Shown: positions 17,587 through 26,588, numbered from the stretch's first letter. The stretch is 64,000 nt of DNA from Tropicimonas sediminicola (GCF_900188335.1 NZ_FZOY01000004.1:248001-312000), one strand, 5' to 3'. The notes: generated by a model from the letters alone, not told the origin. A program made the numbers and translations.

Positions 17587-18828
17587 TCAGCCCTCAAGAC
17601 CGGCCTCGTACCAGCGGACAACCGTGGCCCGGTCGGCCGGTTCCATGAAGGAGGCGCGTCCCGGCGGCATTGCGCGCGTCACGCCAGATTGCAGGTAGAT
17701 CTCCGTCGCGTGCCGCGCAACGTCGCTCTCGGTCACCAGCTTCACGCCGCGTGGCGTGACCGGAATGCCCTCCCACACTGGTTCCGGCGCATGGCACATC
17801 GAACAATTGCCCTGCACGATGTCGTAGACCTCGGCAAAGCCCTCGGCCTCCACGAACCGCTGTTGGGCCGGGCTGAGCGCGCTCTCTTCCCAGCCGCCAT
17901 CCTCGCCATAGATCGGCGCCATCGAGAGCCAGACGATCGCGGCAAAGAGCAGCGCCGTTGCACCCCAGGTCCAGAGCGGGCCCTTCTTGGGGAAGTCGCT
18001 GGCGTGGAACGAGTTGAAATAGTGCCGGATAGTCACCCCCATCAGGAAGACAAGGCTGGCGATCACCCAGTTCCACTCGCTCGCGAAGGCCAGCGGATAG
18101 TGGTTGGACAGCATCAGGAACAGGACCGGCAGCGTCAGGTAGTTGTTATGGGTCGAGCGCTGCTTGGCGATCTTGCCGTATTTCGCATCCGGCACGCGCC
18201 CGGCCTTCAGATCCTCCACCACGATCTTCTGGTTCGGGATGATGATGAAGAACACATTGGCCGACATCACCGTGGCCGTGATCGCGCCGAGATGCAGCAT
18301 CGCCGCCCGCCCCGAGAAGACGTGGGTATAGGCGAAAGCCATGACGACGAGGATCAGGTAGAGCAGGAGCATCAGCTTGGTGTTGTCCTCGCCGAAGGGT
18401 GACTTGCAGATCCGGTCGTAGGCCACCCAGCCCAGGCCGAGCGAGGCCACCGAAATCAGGATCGCCAGCCAGGAGGGCATGTCGAGCACCTCCGGATCGA
18501 CCAGGAACAGGTCTGCGCCGAGGTAATAGACCAGGATCAGCATCGCGAATCCGCTGAGCCAGGTCGTATAGCTCTCCCACATGAACCAGATCAGGTGCTC
18601 GGGCAGCCGCGCCGGGGCGACTATGTACTTCTGGAGATGATAGAATCCGCCGCCATGCACCTGCCATTCCTCGCCGCCCACGCCCTCCGGCATGTCCGGC
18701 GCCTTCCTCAACCCGAGGTCGAGCGCGATGAAATAGAAGGATGACCCGATCCAGGCGATGCCCGCGATCACATGCAGCCATCGAACGGCAAGTTCCGCCC
18801 ACGCCATGAGAAAAGTCGTTTCAACCAA
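17587..18828 (-). CDS. puuD: Urate hydroxylase PuuD (membrane protein with cytochrome c domain)
   Basis: Membrane urate oxidase that converts urate to 5-hydroxyisourate, passing electrons to its own haem domain. The 413-residue protein has about eight membrane helices (WLHVIAGIAWIGSSFYFIALDLGL at the start; HGGGFYHLQKY and STHNNYLTLPVLFLMLSNHYP are family blocks). A C-terminal cytochrome c domain has CSMCH (Cys342, Cys345, His346) and a likely axial Met387 in MPPG. The start is inferred as the TTG at 18826-18828, because GGAGG lies six bases before it; ATG 18807 is seven codons inside and has no ribosome site. Divergent to allantoicase, consistent with purine breakdown. Confidence 0.92.
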   Translation of the reverse strand: MVETTFLMAWAELAVRWLHVIAGIAWIGSSFYFIALDLGLRKAPDMPEGVGGEEWQVHGGGFYHLQKYIVAPARLPEHLIWFMWESYTTWLSGFAMLILVYYLGADLFLVDPEVLDMPSWLAILISVASLGLGWVAYDRICKSPFGEDNTKLMLLLYLILVVMAFAYTHVFSGRAAMLHLGAITATVMSANVFFIIIPNQKIVVEDLKAGRVPDAKYGKIAKQRSTHNNYLTLPVLFLMLSNHYPLAFASEWNWVIASLVFLMGVTIRHYFNSFHASDFPKKGPLWTWGATALLFAAIVWLSMAPIYGEDGGWEESALSPAQQRFVEAEGFAEVYDIVQGNCSMCHAPEPVWEGIPVTPRGVKLVTESDVARHATEIYLQSGVTRAMPPGRASFMEPADRATVVRWYEAGLEG

Positions 18829-19159
18829 GATGCGCCTCCAGATCCTGTCTGACGAAGAGTTCAGCAAACCCGCCCCGATATCAAACCGAAACCGCCTCCT
18901 CGCGCCGCCTGTTGCGCGATCGTTCGGCATTCGACTAGGAATTGGGCGCACCACGCGGCGGCGGTGCGAACTCCCGGCAGCGGGCCCACATCCGTCGCGC
19001 GGCCTCTTGTCTTGCCTGCAGCCGCGGGCCAGAACATCCGACAACCAGACCGCGACGATACCGTTCGGCCCCGACGTCCCTCCGAAGCCGCGAATGGCCC
19101 CCGAGGCAGAGGGGCGGAACGTGCCGGACCGGCCCCGCCAACGACCGAAAGACACCCCG
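18829..19159. other. Divergent intergenic region, puuD/alc
   Basis: A 331-base gap between the two divergent purine-catabolism genes, which should hold both promoters. The alc frame stays open through it, but the translated residues are Arg/Pro-rich and match no family, and no ribosome site precedes any start. I see no clear operator palindrome. Confidence 0.6.
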
Positions 19160-20170
19160 ATGCCCACGATCGAATCCCTCAACGCCGACGTTCCGCTCTA
19201 CGCCCGGACCGGCATCAACCTCGCGTCCGCCGGTCTCGGCGCGCGCGGACTGTCCTCCACCAACGAGTTCTTCGCGCCGCTGGAACGCATGCTGGCCGAC
19301 GGCGAGCCGGTCTTCATCGAGGGCAAGTTCGATGACCACGGCAAGTGGATGGACGGCTGGGAGACCCAGCGGCGGCGCGATGGCGGCCACGATCACGCCG
19401 TGATCAAGCTCGCCGCACCTGGCCGCATCCTCGGCTTCGACGTCGACACGCGGCATTTCACCGGCAACTACGCCCCGGCCTGCCGGATCGAGGCCGCCAG
19501 CACCCGCGAGGTCACCGAGGAGACCAGCTGGGCGCAGATCCTGCCGCACCGGGCGCTCGGGCCGGACGGACATCACTTCTTCCGCTGCGAAAGCTTCGAA
19601 AGCTGGACCCACATCCGGCTGCACATTTACCCCGATGGCGGCGTGGCGCGGCTGCGCGTCTTCGGCGTGCCGGAACTCGACCCGACGCATGACGGGCAGG
19701 AGATCGACCTTGCCGCCTCGCTGAACGGCGGCCGCATCCTGGCGATGTCGGACGCCCATTACGGCGACTACAACCGCCTGCTCGCGCCCGGGCGCGGCAC
19801 CAACATGGGCGACGGCTGGGAAACCCGCCGTCGGCGCGAGCCGGGGTACGACTGGATGGTGATCGCGCTCGGGGCGCGTGGCGTCGTCGAACGGATCGAG
19901 GTCGATACGGCGCATTTCAAGGGCAACTACCCCGACCGCTGCTCGCTTCAGGCGGCGGACATGCTGAACTTCGGCGACGGGCTGACCGATGCGCTGGTCA
20001 CCGACTCGATGTTCTGGAAAACCTTGCTGCCGGAGCGCAAGCTCGGCCCCGACGCGATTCACGACTTCCGCGAAGGGCTGGAAGCGCTCGGCCCGGTGAC
20101 CCACGTGCGCTTCAACATCCACCCCGATGGCGGGGTCAGCCGGCTGCGCCTGTTCGGACGGCCGGCCTGA
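19160..20170 (+). CDS. alc: Allantoicase
   Basis: Hydrolyses allantoate to ureidoglycolate and urea in purine breakdown. The 336-residue protein is a tandem duplication of a beta-sandwich domain: the first copy has KWMDGWETQRRRDGGHDHAVIKLA and DVDTRHFTGNYAP, the second has NMGDGWETRRRREPGYDWMVIALG and EVDTAHFKGNYPD, and both end in RLHIYPDGGVARLR / RFNIHPDGGVSRLR. This internal repeat is the hallmark of allantoicases. The ATG at 19160 fits the family N terminus (SLNADVPLYARTGINLAS) although its ribosome site is weak. Other pathway genes (allantoinase, ureidoglycolate lyase) are not in the window. Confidence 0.95.
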   Translation: MPTIESLNADVPLYARTGINLASAGLGARGLSSTNEFFAPLERMLADGEPVFIEGKFDDHGKWMDGWETQRRRDGGHDHAVIKLAAPGRILGFDVDTRHFTGNYAPACRIEAASTREVTEETSWAQILPHRALGPDGHHFFRCESFESWTHIRLHIYPDGGVARLRVFGVPELDPTHDGQEIDLAASLNGGRILAMSDAHYGDYNRLLAPGRGTNMGDGWETRRRREPGYDWMVIALGARGVVERIEVDTAHFKGNYPDRCSLQAADMLNFGDGLTDALVTDSMFWKTLLPERKLGPDAIHDFREGLEALGPVTHVRFNIHPDGGVSRLRLFGRPA

Positions 20171-20178
20171 GCCAAGGA

Positions 20179-20211
20179 CCGGCGCCGCGCCGTTCACGGC
20201 TCCGGCGCCGG
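20179..20211. terminator. Hairpin between convergent alc and pqiC
   Basis: CCGGCGCCG (20179-20187) pairs with CGGCGCCGG (20203-20211), with an inner GCCG-TTCA-CGGC stem. It lies between two converging stop codons. There is no T run, so termination is possible but not certain. Confidence 0.45.
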
Positions 20212-20220
20212 GCCCCTGAC

Positions 20221-20778
20221 CTAGATCCCGCGGGACGCGATCAGCCGCGCCAGGTCGCGCACGGCGACGGCCCGCGCGGCGGCAATGCCGGACGACCCGC
20301 TGTCGGGCGCGATCGGCGCGCTGACGTTGAACGTGCCGGAGTAGTCGCGCCCGGCGGAGAGCCGCGAAACGAAGTACTGCCCCGAAAGCCGGAAGCGGCC
20401 ATCGGCGCCGGCGACCATCTCGCTGACGCGCACGATCAGCCGCGCTTGCGGCAGGTCCTCGAAGGGCCAGGGCTCGGCAGCCACCCGTGCGCCGGTGAAG
20501 GCGGCGAGATGCTGGCTGAGCTCCATCGTCACGCCGCGCGCCGGATCATCGGCCCAGAGCGCCGAGGCATCCGCCTCGAGCGCGCCCCCCTCGCCCTCGC
20601 GCCAGATTTCCTCGGACTGGGCGTAGGTCGGCAGCGAGACCTCCCGCACCTCCAGTTGGGACACGGAGATCCCGATGCGATCCCCCGAAGCGACGGGCGC
20701 CGCGGCATACCGGACGGGCGGGGCGCTGCATGCGGTCAGCAACAGCGAAAAGGCGAGAGCGGGAAGCACGAGGCGCAT
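20221..20778 (-). CDS. pqiC: PqiC-like outer-membrane lipoprotein (ABC_trans_aux)
   Basis: A 185-residue lipoprotein of the ABC-type transport auxiliary family. The signal MRLVLPALAFSLLLTACS has a lipobox with Cys17, so it should be lipid-anchored in the outer membrane. The C-terminal part (ARAVAVRDLARLIASRGI) resembles the end of the DUF330/PqiC domain. In the Pqi system it forms the outer-membrane base for the PqiB channel that carries lipids across the periplasm. It is the last gene of the minus-strand pqi cluster but is separated from pqiB by 368 bases that contain a repeat element. The start ATG 20776-20778 is set by the signal peptide. Confidence 0.85.
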   Translation of the reverse strand: MRLVLPALAFSLLLTACSAPPVRYAAAPVASGDRIGISVSQLEVREVSLPTYAQSEEIWREGEGGALEADASALWADDPARGVTMELSQHLAAFTGARVAAEPWPFEDLPQARLIVRVSEMVAGADGRFRLSGQYFVSRLSAGRDYSGTFNVSAPIAPDSGSSGIAAARAVAVRDLARLIASRGI

Positions 20779-21146
20779 GACTGTCCGATCGGTCTGAGAT
20801 TTTTCGTTCGGCGCAGCATAGCGGCGCGGCGGGTGGCGGCAAGATGCTGCGACGGCGCATTTCATCGGGATGGAACACAGGGCCAGACCCCGGGCAACTG
20901 AAAGCTGCAAAGCGGCGCTCCCGCCCGTCTTCGATGCCTTGCGGCATCTCATCCCGTTGGGCCAGGCAGGCTTCGCCTGCTTGCCCACCACCCTAGGTTT
21001 CAGCAACCACCTCCAGCCGAGCCGCGCCGCCATTTCACCAGCCTCGAAACATCCCCGCCGGAGGCGCCGCGCGCGGAACGCGCGCGGCCTGGCCCAACGG
21101 GAGGAGCCGCATCTGCGATGCGGTGACGACGGGCGGGAGCCCTGCC
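20779..21146. other. Gap inside the pqi operon holding a repeat element
   Basis: The 368 bases between pqiB and pqiC are occupied mainly by repeat copy B (20918-21139). The remaining 139 bases directly before pqiC show no gene; a promoter for pqiC could lie here. Confidence 0.7.
20918..21139 (-). repeat. 222-bp inverted-repeat element, copy B
   Basis: Arms 20918-20963 and 21091-21139; overall length identical to copy A. The left arms agree at 45 of 46 positions and the right arms at 45 of 49. In the right-arm hairpin the closing pair changes from G-C to C-G (CCGCATC-TGC-GATGCGG), a compensatory change; the other two differences are in the loop. The central part has diverged apart from the GC hairpin and the GGGGATGTTTC motif (21046-21065). 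It begins seven bases after the pqiB stop. Confidence 0.85.
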
Positions 21147-23540
21147 CTACTTGCCGGTGACCAGAGCGTTCGGCTTGCGCTCCAGCATCCGGGCCAGCGA
21201 ACGCACCGAATCCGCCGCGCGGGCGACCTGGCGCAATGCCTCGCGGGCGTCGCGGTTGAGCGCGCCGGTGTCCGACAGGCCCGCCAGCGCCAGCTGGGCC
21301 TCGCGCAACACCTGTTCGGTCTGCTGCACCAGCCCGGGCAGATCGTCCGTGACCTGCGCCACCGAGCTCGCCGCCTCGCGCGCGGACGCGAGAGTGGCAT
21401 TGACGTTCTCCACGGTGCCGCCCTCGCGGAGTTCGGCCAGTGCCGCGCCCATCTCGTCGAGTGCCGCGTTGAGGCTCTGCGGCAGCGCTTGCGCGGCCTC
21501 GGTTCCGATCAGCGCCTCGGCGCTCTCGACCAGCGAAGTCACCTCGTTGACCAGCGCGTCGAGTTCCATCGCCTCGGCCTTGGCGGCCACGGCCTCGATC
21601 TGCTCGACGAGCGCCGGCACGCCCTCGACCGCGGCGCTCACGCCGTCGGCCGCGCGGCCAGCGGCGGCGATCGCCTCGTTGAGCTGCGCCGCTGCATCGG
21701 CCTCGTTGAATTCCGCGATCAGCGAGGTGGCTTCGGTGACCGCCTTCTCGACCTCTCCCAGTGCCTGCGTCAGCTGCGCGGGCAATGCCTTGGCGGCCTC
21801 TGTCCCGAGAATGCCGTTCGCGTTCTCCACGAGCCCGGTCGCCTGCGCCAGCAGCGCCTCCAGGTCCAGCGCCTCGGCCTTCGCAGCCACGCCCTCGATA
21901 CGCTCCAGCAGAGCAGGCACGTCCTGCACCGCATCGGCAACGCTCGCCGCCGCGGCACTGGCGTTGTCCACCGCGTCGATCAGCTTGGCAACGCCTTCAC
22001 GCTCCTGCAGATCGTCGAGCACGGCGATCATCTGGTCGGCGATGCCGGTCAGACGGTCCGGCAATTCCTTCAGCGCCTCGGAGCCGATCACCCCCCGAAC
22101 GTCGGTCACGACGCCGCGGACTTCGGCGGGCAGCGACTGGATGTCGTCGCTCGACACCAGCGCGGCGGCATTCTCCATGAAAGTCGAAACGGATTGCAGG
22201 AGCTCCTCGATGGGCAGCTCGTTGACCCGCTTCAGCAGGCCTTCTGCCGATGCCGTCACGCCGGTCAGATCCGCCTCGACGCTTGGGAAGATCGGATAGG
22301 GCTCGGCCTCGCGCATGAAGGTCGCGGGCGCGGCGTCGGGGATCTGGACCATCTCGATCTTCAGTCCGCCGGTCAGCAGCGAAGCCTTGGAGAGCCGGGC
22401 CCGCCAGCCTTCGGAAACCGCCTGCTCGAAGAAATCGAGCACGTCCTCGTCCTCCGTTGCATCCTGCCCCAGCTGGAGTTGCTCCAGTTCGATCGCCAGG
22501 ACAACGACCAGCCGGACGCGGTCGTCGCCAAACTGTTCCGGATCGACCTTGCCGGTGAGCCCGACGACCTCGCCGATCTGGAGCCCGCGCAGGGTAACCG
22601 GCGCGCCAACGGTGAGCCCGTTCACGTTCTCCTCGAAGACCATCGCGATCTCCAGGGTGCCGCCGTCGGCGGTCGTCCCGTCGAACAGGCTGGTGCGCGC
22701 GTCGTCCTGGTTGCCGAAGACCGCGAAGCGCGCACCATCCGCCACGGGCGCCCCGCCCGAGACGACGGTCTCGAAGCTGATGCCGCCGGAGATCAGCGCC
22801 GAGATGCTCTCGACATCGACCGTCGCGCCGCCAGCGCCTAGGTTGAACGAGAAACCCGAGGCGTCCCAGAAGCGGCTGCGGCTGGTTAGGAGCTGGTCAT
22901 GAGGCGCGGCGACAAAGGCCTCGGCGGTGATCGTCACCCCGTCGGAGGAAAGCTGCGGGCGGCCGACGCGGCCGACCTCCAGCCCCTTGAACAGGATCGG
23001 CGTGCCCTCGCTCAGGCCCTTGCCGGTGTTGGTGGTCAGCACGATCCGCCGCCCCTTCTCGTCCGGGCGGGACACCGGGCGCTGCTCGAGACCGGTGAAA
23101 TGTCTCTCAAGTCCGCCGGGCACACCGTCCCAGCTGCCCTCAATGTAGACCCCGCTCAGCACGGTATTGAGCCCGGAGATGCCGCGGGCCGAGACTTCCG
23201 GCTCGACCACCCAGAAGACCGCGCCGGAATCGACGTAGGGCTCCACCTCCTTGTCGAGCCGGACATGGGCGACGACGGCGCTTAGATCCTCGGTGAAAGT
23301 CACTTCCTCGACGACCCCGACCGAAACCTCGCGATAGCGAAGGTGGGTCTGTTCGGCCACGATGCCAGAGGCGTCGGCAAAGGCGATCTCGATCAGCGCG
23401 CCACGGTTCTGCAGGCTGTTCCAGGCAATGCCGAGCGCGATCGCCAAGGCAACGATCGGGATGACCCACACGATGGACACCCGGTCGAGCAGGCTGCGCT
23501 TGGCCGGCTTTACCGGGGTCTGGGGGATGTGGTCGGTCAC
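21147..23540 (-). CDS. pqiB: PqiB-type intermembrane lipid transport protein (MlaD/MCE domains)
   Basis: A 797-residue inner-membrane-anchored protein. One membrane helix (about 23-42, SIVWVIPIVALAIALGIAW) is followed by MCE/MlaD domains, including GIVAEQTHLRYREVSVG, TNTGKGLSEGTPILFKGLEVG and GAPVTLRGLQIGEVVGL, giving the three MCE repeats expected for PqiB. From about residue 450 to the end it is a long helical region with at least two near-copies of an AVAAKAEALDLDALV...LVE-A--ILGTEAA-ALP unit, longer than in the E. coli protein (546 residues). MCE hexamers with such helices form needle-like channels across the periplasm. The GTG start overlaps the pqiA stop by four bases. Confidence 0.9.
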   Translation of the reverse strand: MTDHIPQTPVKPAKRSLLDRVSIVWVIPIVALAIALGIAWNSLQNRGALIEIAFADASGIVAEQTHLRYREVSVGVVEEVTFTEDLSAVVAHVRLDKEVEPYVDSGAVFWVVEPEVSARGISGLNTVLSGVYIEGSWDGVPGGLERHFTGLEQRPVSRPDEKGRRIVLTTNTGKGLSEGTPILFKGLEVGRVGRPQLSSDGVTITAEAFVAAPHDQLLTSRSRFWDASGFSFNLGAGGATVDVESISALISGGISFETVVSGGAPVADGARFAVFGNQDDARTSLFDGTTADGGTLEIAMVFEENVNGLTVGAPVTLRGLQIGEVVGLTGKVDPEQFGDDRVRLVVVLAIELEQLQLGQDATEDEDVLDFFEQAVSEGWRARLSKASLLTGGLKIEMVQIPDAAPATFMREAEPYPIFPSVEADLTGVTASAEGLLKRVNELPIEELLQSVSTFMENAAALVSSDDIQSLPAEVRGVVTDVRGVIGSEALKELPDRLTGIADQMIAVLDDLQEREGVAKLIDAVDNASAAAASVADAVQDVPALLERIEGVAAKAEALDLEALLAQATGLVENANGILGTEAAKALPAQLTQALGEVEKAVTEATSLIAEFNEADAAAQLNEAIAAAGRAADGVSAAVEGVPALVEQIEAVAAKAEAMELDALVNEVTSLVESAEALIGTEAAQALPQSLNAALDEMGAALAELREGGTVENVNATLASAREAASSVAQVTDDLPGLVQQTEQVLREAQLALAGLSDTGALNRDAREALRQVARAADSVRSLARMLERKPNALVTGK

Positions 23541-24184
23541 GTCAGGTCTTCCTCTTCACCGTCGCGTTCGATGCTGTCCCAGATCAGCCGGCTGTCGAAG
23601 GACCGGGCCGAGAGCATGGTGAACACCACCGAAAGCGCGAAATTCAGGGCCGCCGGGCCGGGTTGGATCGAAACCACGACGGATAGCTGTACAAGGGCCG
23701 AGAGCACCGCGACGACGAAGACGTCGATCATCGACCACCGGCCGATGAATTCCACCATCTCGTAGAGCTGTGTCCGACGGAGTTTGCTGGTGTGCCAGCC
23801 GCGCTGCACCGACAGCGCAAGATAGGCGACGGCGACGAACTTGCCCATCGGGATCGCCACCGAGGCGATCAGGATGACGAGCGCCACCGCGATCGCGCCA
23901 TGCATGGCCAGCGTCACGGCGCCGCCGACGATCGTGTCGCCCGATGTCTTGCCCATGAAGGTCGTGTTGAGCATCGGGTACAGGTTGGCCGGGATGTAGC
24001 AGATCAGCCCGACGACCCACCAGGCCCAGACCCGGCTGAGGCTGTGGCCGTCGCGCGAAACGAGCTTGGCGCCGCAACGCGGGCAGCGCTCGGTTTCCAG
24101 CGGCCAGACCCGCGTGCAATCGGTGCAGGCCACCATCCCCGCATCGCGGGCCGTCAGCAGGTGCGTCGGATGGGCCTCAGCCAT
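23537..24184 (-). CDS. pqiA: PqiA-like membrane protein, second half
   Basis: A 215-residue PqiA-domain protein. A zinc ribbon near the N terminus (CTDC ... CPRC, residues about 20-40) is followed by four membrane helices with the PqiA blocks IPANLYPMLNTTFMGK, PMGKFVAVAYLALSVQ and LYEMVEFIGRWSMIDVFVVAVL. E. coli PqiA is one protein with two such domains; here each domain is its own gene, and they overlap by eight bases. Together they would form the membrane partner of the PqiB channel. The ATG 24182-24184 is used; upstream Arg-rich codons do not match the family. Confidence 0.88.
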   Translation of the reverse strand: MAEAHPTHLLTARDAGMVACTDCTRVWPLETERCPRCGAKLVSRDGHSLSRVWAWWVVGLICYIPANLYPMLNTTFMGKTSGDTIVGGAVTLAMHGAIAVALVILIASVAIPMGKFVAVAYLALSVQRGWHTSKLRRTQLYEMVEFIGRWSMIDVFVVAVLSALVQLSVVVSIQPGPAALNFALSVVFTMLSARSFDSRLIWDSIERDGEEEDLT

Positions 24185-24866
24185 GGGCTGGCGCCTCCTC
24201 CGCCGGCGCGAGCGACGGCGGGGCTCCCGGCTCCGGCGACTCTTCCAGCGCATGCCAGATCGACCAGCGGCAGAGATACCCGTCCTGGAATACCGTCACC
24301 ACGACCAGAAGGGCAAAGAGCCAGAAAGCCATGCCGAGCTCCACATGGGCCATTGCGGTGATCTTGACCAGCGCCACCCCGACGCCCAGCACGAAGATCT
24401 CGGCCATCGACCAGGGCCGGAGGTGTTCCGAGAGCCGGAACGCGGTATGCGCGCCCGGCCAGGGCCTGCGTCGCAGCATCAGGGGTGTCAGGACGTAGAT
24501 CAGCAGCAGCGCCCGCAGGATCGGGATGAAGATGATGAGCGAGATCACCGCCAGGGACAGAATGACCATGTGGGCCCGCGAGAACGCCAGACCCGCCTCG
24601 AAGATCGAGGTCGCATTGTGCAGGCCCGAGGCTTCGATGCTCAGGAACGGCATGAAGAGCGCCGTCACCAGCAGGATGACGATGGTCAGCGCAAGCGCCA
24701 CGACCCTCAGGATCGCGCCCTCCACCGGGGCGATCAGCACGTGGTGACAGCGCGAGCACACCGCCCGCTCGCCATTGCCCGGCGCGTCCACGCGATACAG
24801 CGCATCGCAGGTGGGGCAGGCGATCAGGTCTTCCAGATCGTCGCCGATTGTCGGGGAATGCGTCAC
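24177..24866 (-). CDS. pqiA: PqiA-like membrane protein, first half
   Basis: A 229-residue PqiA-domain protein, first gene of the pqi cluster. It has a zinc ribbon CPTC ... CSRC (about 17-39), then four membrane helices with FMPFLSIEASG, RPWSMAEIFVLGVGVALVKI and MAHVELGMAFWLFALLVVV. The GTG at 24864-24866 (MTHSPTIGDDLEDLIACPTC) is chosen because the ribbon starts soon after it; longer frames upstream run against the MscS gene. It is followed by an overlapping second PqiA half, pqiB and, after a repeat element, pqiC. Confidence 0.86.
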   Translation of the reverse strand: MTHSPTIGDDLEDLIACPTCDALYRVDAPGNGERAVCSRCHHVLIAPVEGAILRVVALALTIVILLVTALFMPFLSIEASGLHNATSIFEAGLAFSRAHMVILSLAVISLIIFIPILRALLLIYVLTPLMLRRRPWPGAHTAFRLSEHLRPWSMAEIFVLGVGVALVKITAMAHVELGMAFWLFALLVVVTVFQDGYLCRWSIWHALEESPEPGAPPSLAPAEEAPAHG

Positions 24867-25042
24867 GGGCTCTCGCTGGTCTAATTCGGAGCGCACCCTA
24901 CCATTCGCTGCGGCTTGCGCAATGGCCACACGTGCGCTGCGGGAGACTGGGCCTTTCGTCTCGGTCCCGACCTGTGCAAGGTGGCGCCGGGCCGACAAGC
25001 GAACGGGATCGGCCCGAACTGCAGAGATCGAGGAGACGATTG

Positions 25043-26536
25043 ATGATCCACTCCGGAACACGGACCGTGGCGAGCCGGATCCTGGCGCTGCTGGCCTGCG
25101 TGACCGTGGCGGTCGCCCTGGCCTGGGCGCTGCCCCTGGCGGCCCAGACCCAACCTGCTGCCGAGGACACGGCAACGGAGACCCCCGCCGAAGCGCCGGC
25201 GGCGGAAGAGGCCGCGACCGACGAAGCAGCGACCGAAGAAGCACCGATCTATCCCGAGGAGTTGACCAACCTGGCGATGGATCTCGAGGAATTCGAGCTG
25301 CGCCTGCTGCCGCTCACGGCGGACCAGTTGGCCGCGCTGGCGGAAACCTGGCAGGGCATCGTCCAGGAGCAGACTTCGGCCGTGGTGGAGGCCACCATCG
25401 CCTCGCGCAGCGGCGGCAAGGAGGCGTCCGAGGCGGATATCGACTCGATCGTGGAGCTCAATGACCTGCGCGGAGACGGCTTCGACCGCTACAGCGCCGT
25501 GGTCGACGCGCTCGAGAAAAAGGGCGGGGATGAGGCAACCGTCGCGTCGCTCCGCAACTACCGCAGCGCGATCCTCGTCGAGGAGACGCAGCGGGCCGAC
25601 TGGCAGGCGCTGCTGCGGATGGCGGCCAACTGGACGACCTCCGAAGACGGCGGCCTGCGGATCGCCAAGAACGTGGCAATCATCGGCGCGGCCTTCCTGG
25701 CGCTGCTGATCGTCGCCCGGTTCGTCCGCTCCTATGCAAGGCGCCTGTTCGGCAAGATCCCGGACCTGTCCAAGCTTCTGCAGGCCTTCCTGGCCATGGT
25801 GGTCTACTGGGTGACCGTGGCGATCGGGCTGATGATCGTGCTCTCGGCGCTCGGCGTCGACATCTCGCCGCTCTTCGCGGTCGTCGGTGGTGCCTCCTTC
25901 ATCATCGCCTTCGCGATGCAGGACACGCTGGGCAACCTCGCCGCCGGCCTGATGATCATGATCAACCGGCCCTTCGACGAGGGCGACTACATCACCGCGG
26001 GCGGAACCTCGGGCACGGTCAAGTCGGTCTCGGTTGTCTCGACCACGGTCACCACGCCCGACAACCAGGTGATCGTGATCCCCAACTCCAAGGTCTGGGG
26101 CGACGTGATCACCAACACCACCGCCTCCGACATCCGCCGCGTCGATATGCAGTTCGGTATCGGCTACGAGGATTCCATCGAAAAGGCCCAGCAGGTGCTC
26201 GAGGAGGTCGTGACCTCGCATCCGGCGGTGCTGAAGGACCCCGCGCCGGTGATCCGGGTCGGTGCGCTGGCCGACAGCTCGGTCAACTTCATCGTCCGGC
26301 CCTGGACCAAGAGCGCCGATTACTGGTCGGTGCTGTGGGACCTGAACCGGTCGGTGAAGGAGGCCTTCGACGCCAACGGCATCTCGATCCCGTTCCCGCA
26401 GACGGACATGCACATCAAGATGCCGGCCGGCGCCGCCGCGGTCCCGATGCTGGCCTCTGGCGGGTCCGGCAGCAGCGCAGAGGCCCCCGTGGACTATGCG
26501 ACCGGGGACGACGGCGCGAAGGACGACGAGACCTGA
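25043..26536 (+). CDS. MscS-family mechanosensitive ion channel
   Basis: A 497-residue inner-membrane protein that opens under membrane tension to release solutes on osmotic downshock. A signal peptide (residues 1-37, ending LPLAAQ) precedes an acidic Ala/Glu/Thr-rich linker and a periplasmic domain up to about 190. Three membrane helices follow; the pore helix region is VVGGASFIIAFAMQDTLGNLAAGLMIMINRPFDEGDYI, with the beta domain TTPDNQVIVIPNSKVWGDVITNTT after it. The ATG follows GAGGAG. It is divergent from the pqi cluster and ends at a terminator shared with oppF. The N-terminal domain places it among the medium-size MscS relatives. Confidence 0.92.
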   Translation: MIHSGTRTVASRILALLACVTVAVALAWALPLAAQTQPAAEDTATETPAEAPAAEEAATDEAATEEAPIYPEELTNLAMDLEEFELRLLPLTADQLAALAETWQGIVQEQTSAVVEATIASRSGGKEASEADIDSIVELNDLRGDGFDRYSAVVDALEKKGGDEATVASLRNYRSAILVEETQRADWQALLRMAANWTTSEDGGLRIAKNVAIIGAAFLALLIVARFVRSYARRLFGKIPDLSKLLQAFLAMVVYWVTVAIGLMIVLSALGVDISPLFAVVGGASFIIAFAMQDTLGNLAAGLMIMINRPFDEGDYITAGGTSGTVKSVSVVSTTVTTPDNQVIVIPNSKVWGDVITNTTASDIRRVDMQFGIGYEDSIEKAQQVLEEVVTSHPAVLKDPAPVIRVGALADSSVNFIVRPWTKSADYWSVLWDLNRSVKEAFDANGISIPFPQTDMHIKMPAGAAAVPMLASGGSGSSAEAPVDYATGDDGAKDDET

Positions 26537-26588
26537 GCCGACCCAGCGGTGGGTGGCGCGGCCCGCTCCGCTGTTTCGTATCCTGCAG

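Noticed and set aside
18829-19159. N-terminal extension of allantoicase through the divergent gap
   Set aside because: The frame is open, but the residues are Arg/Pro-rich, unlike any allantoicase N terminus, and would overlap the puuD start and promoters.
17341-21139. Insertion-sequence origin of the 222-bp elements
   Set aside because: No transposase frame and no clear target-site duplication is visible; reported as repeats of unknown origin instead.
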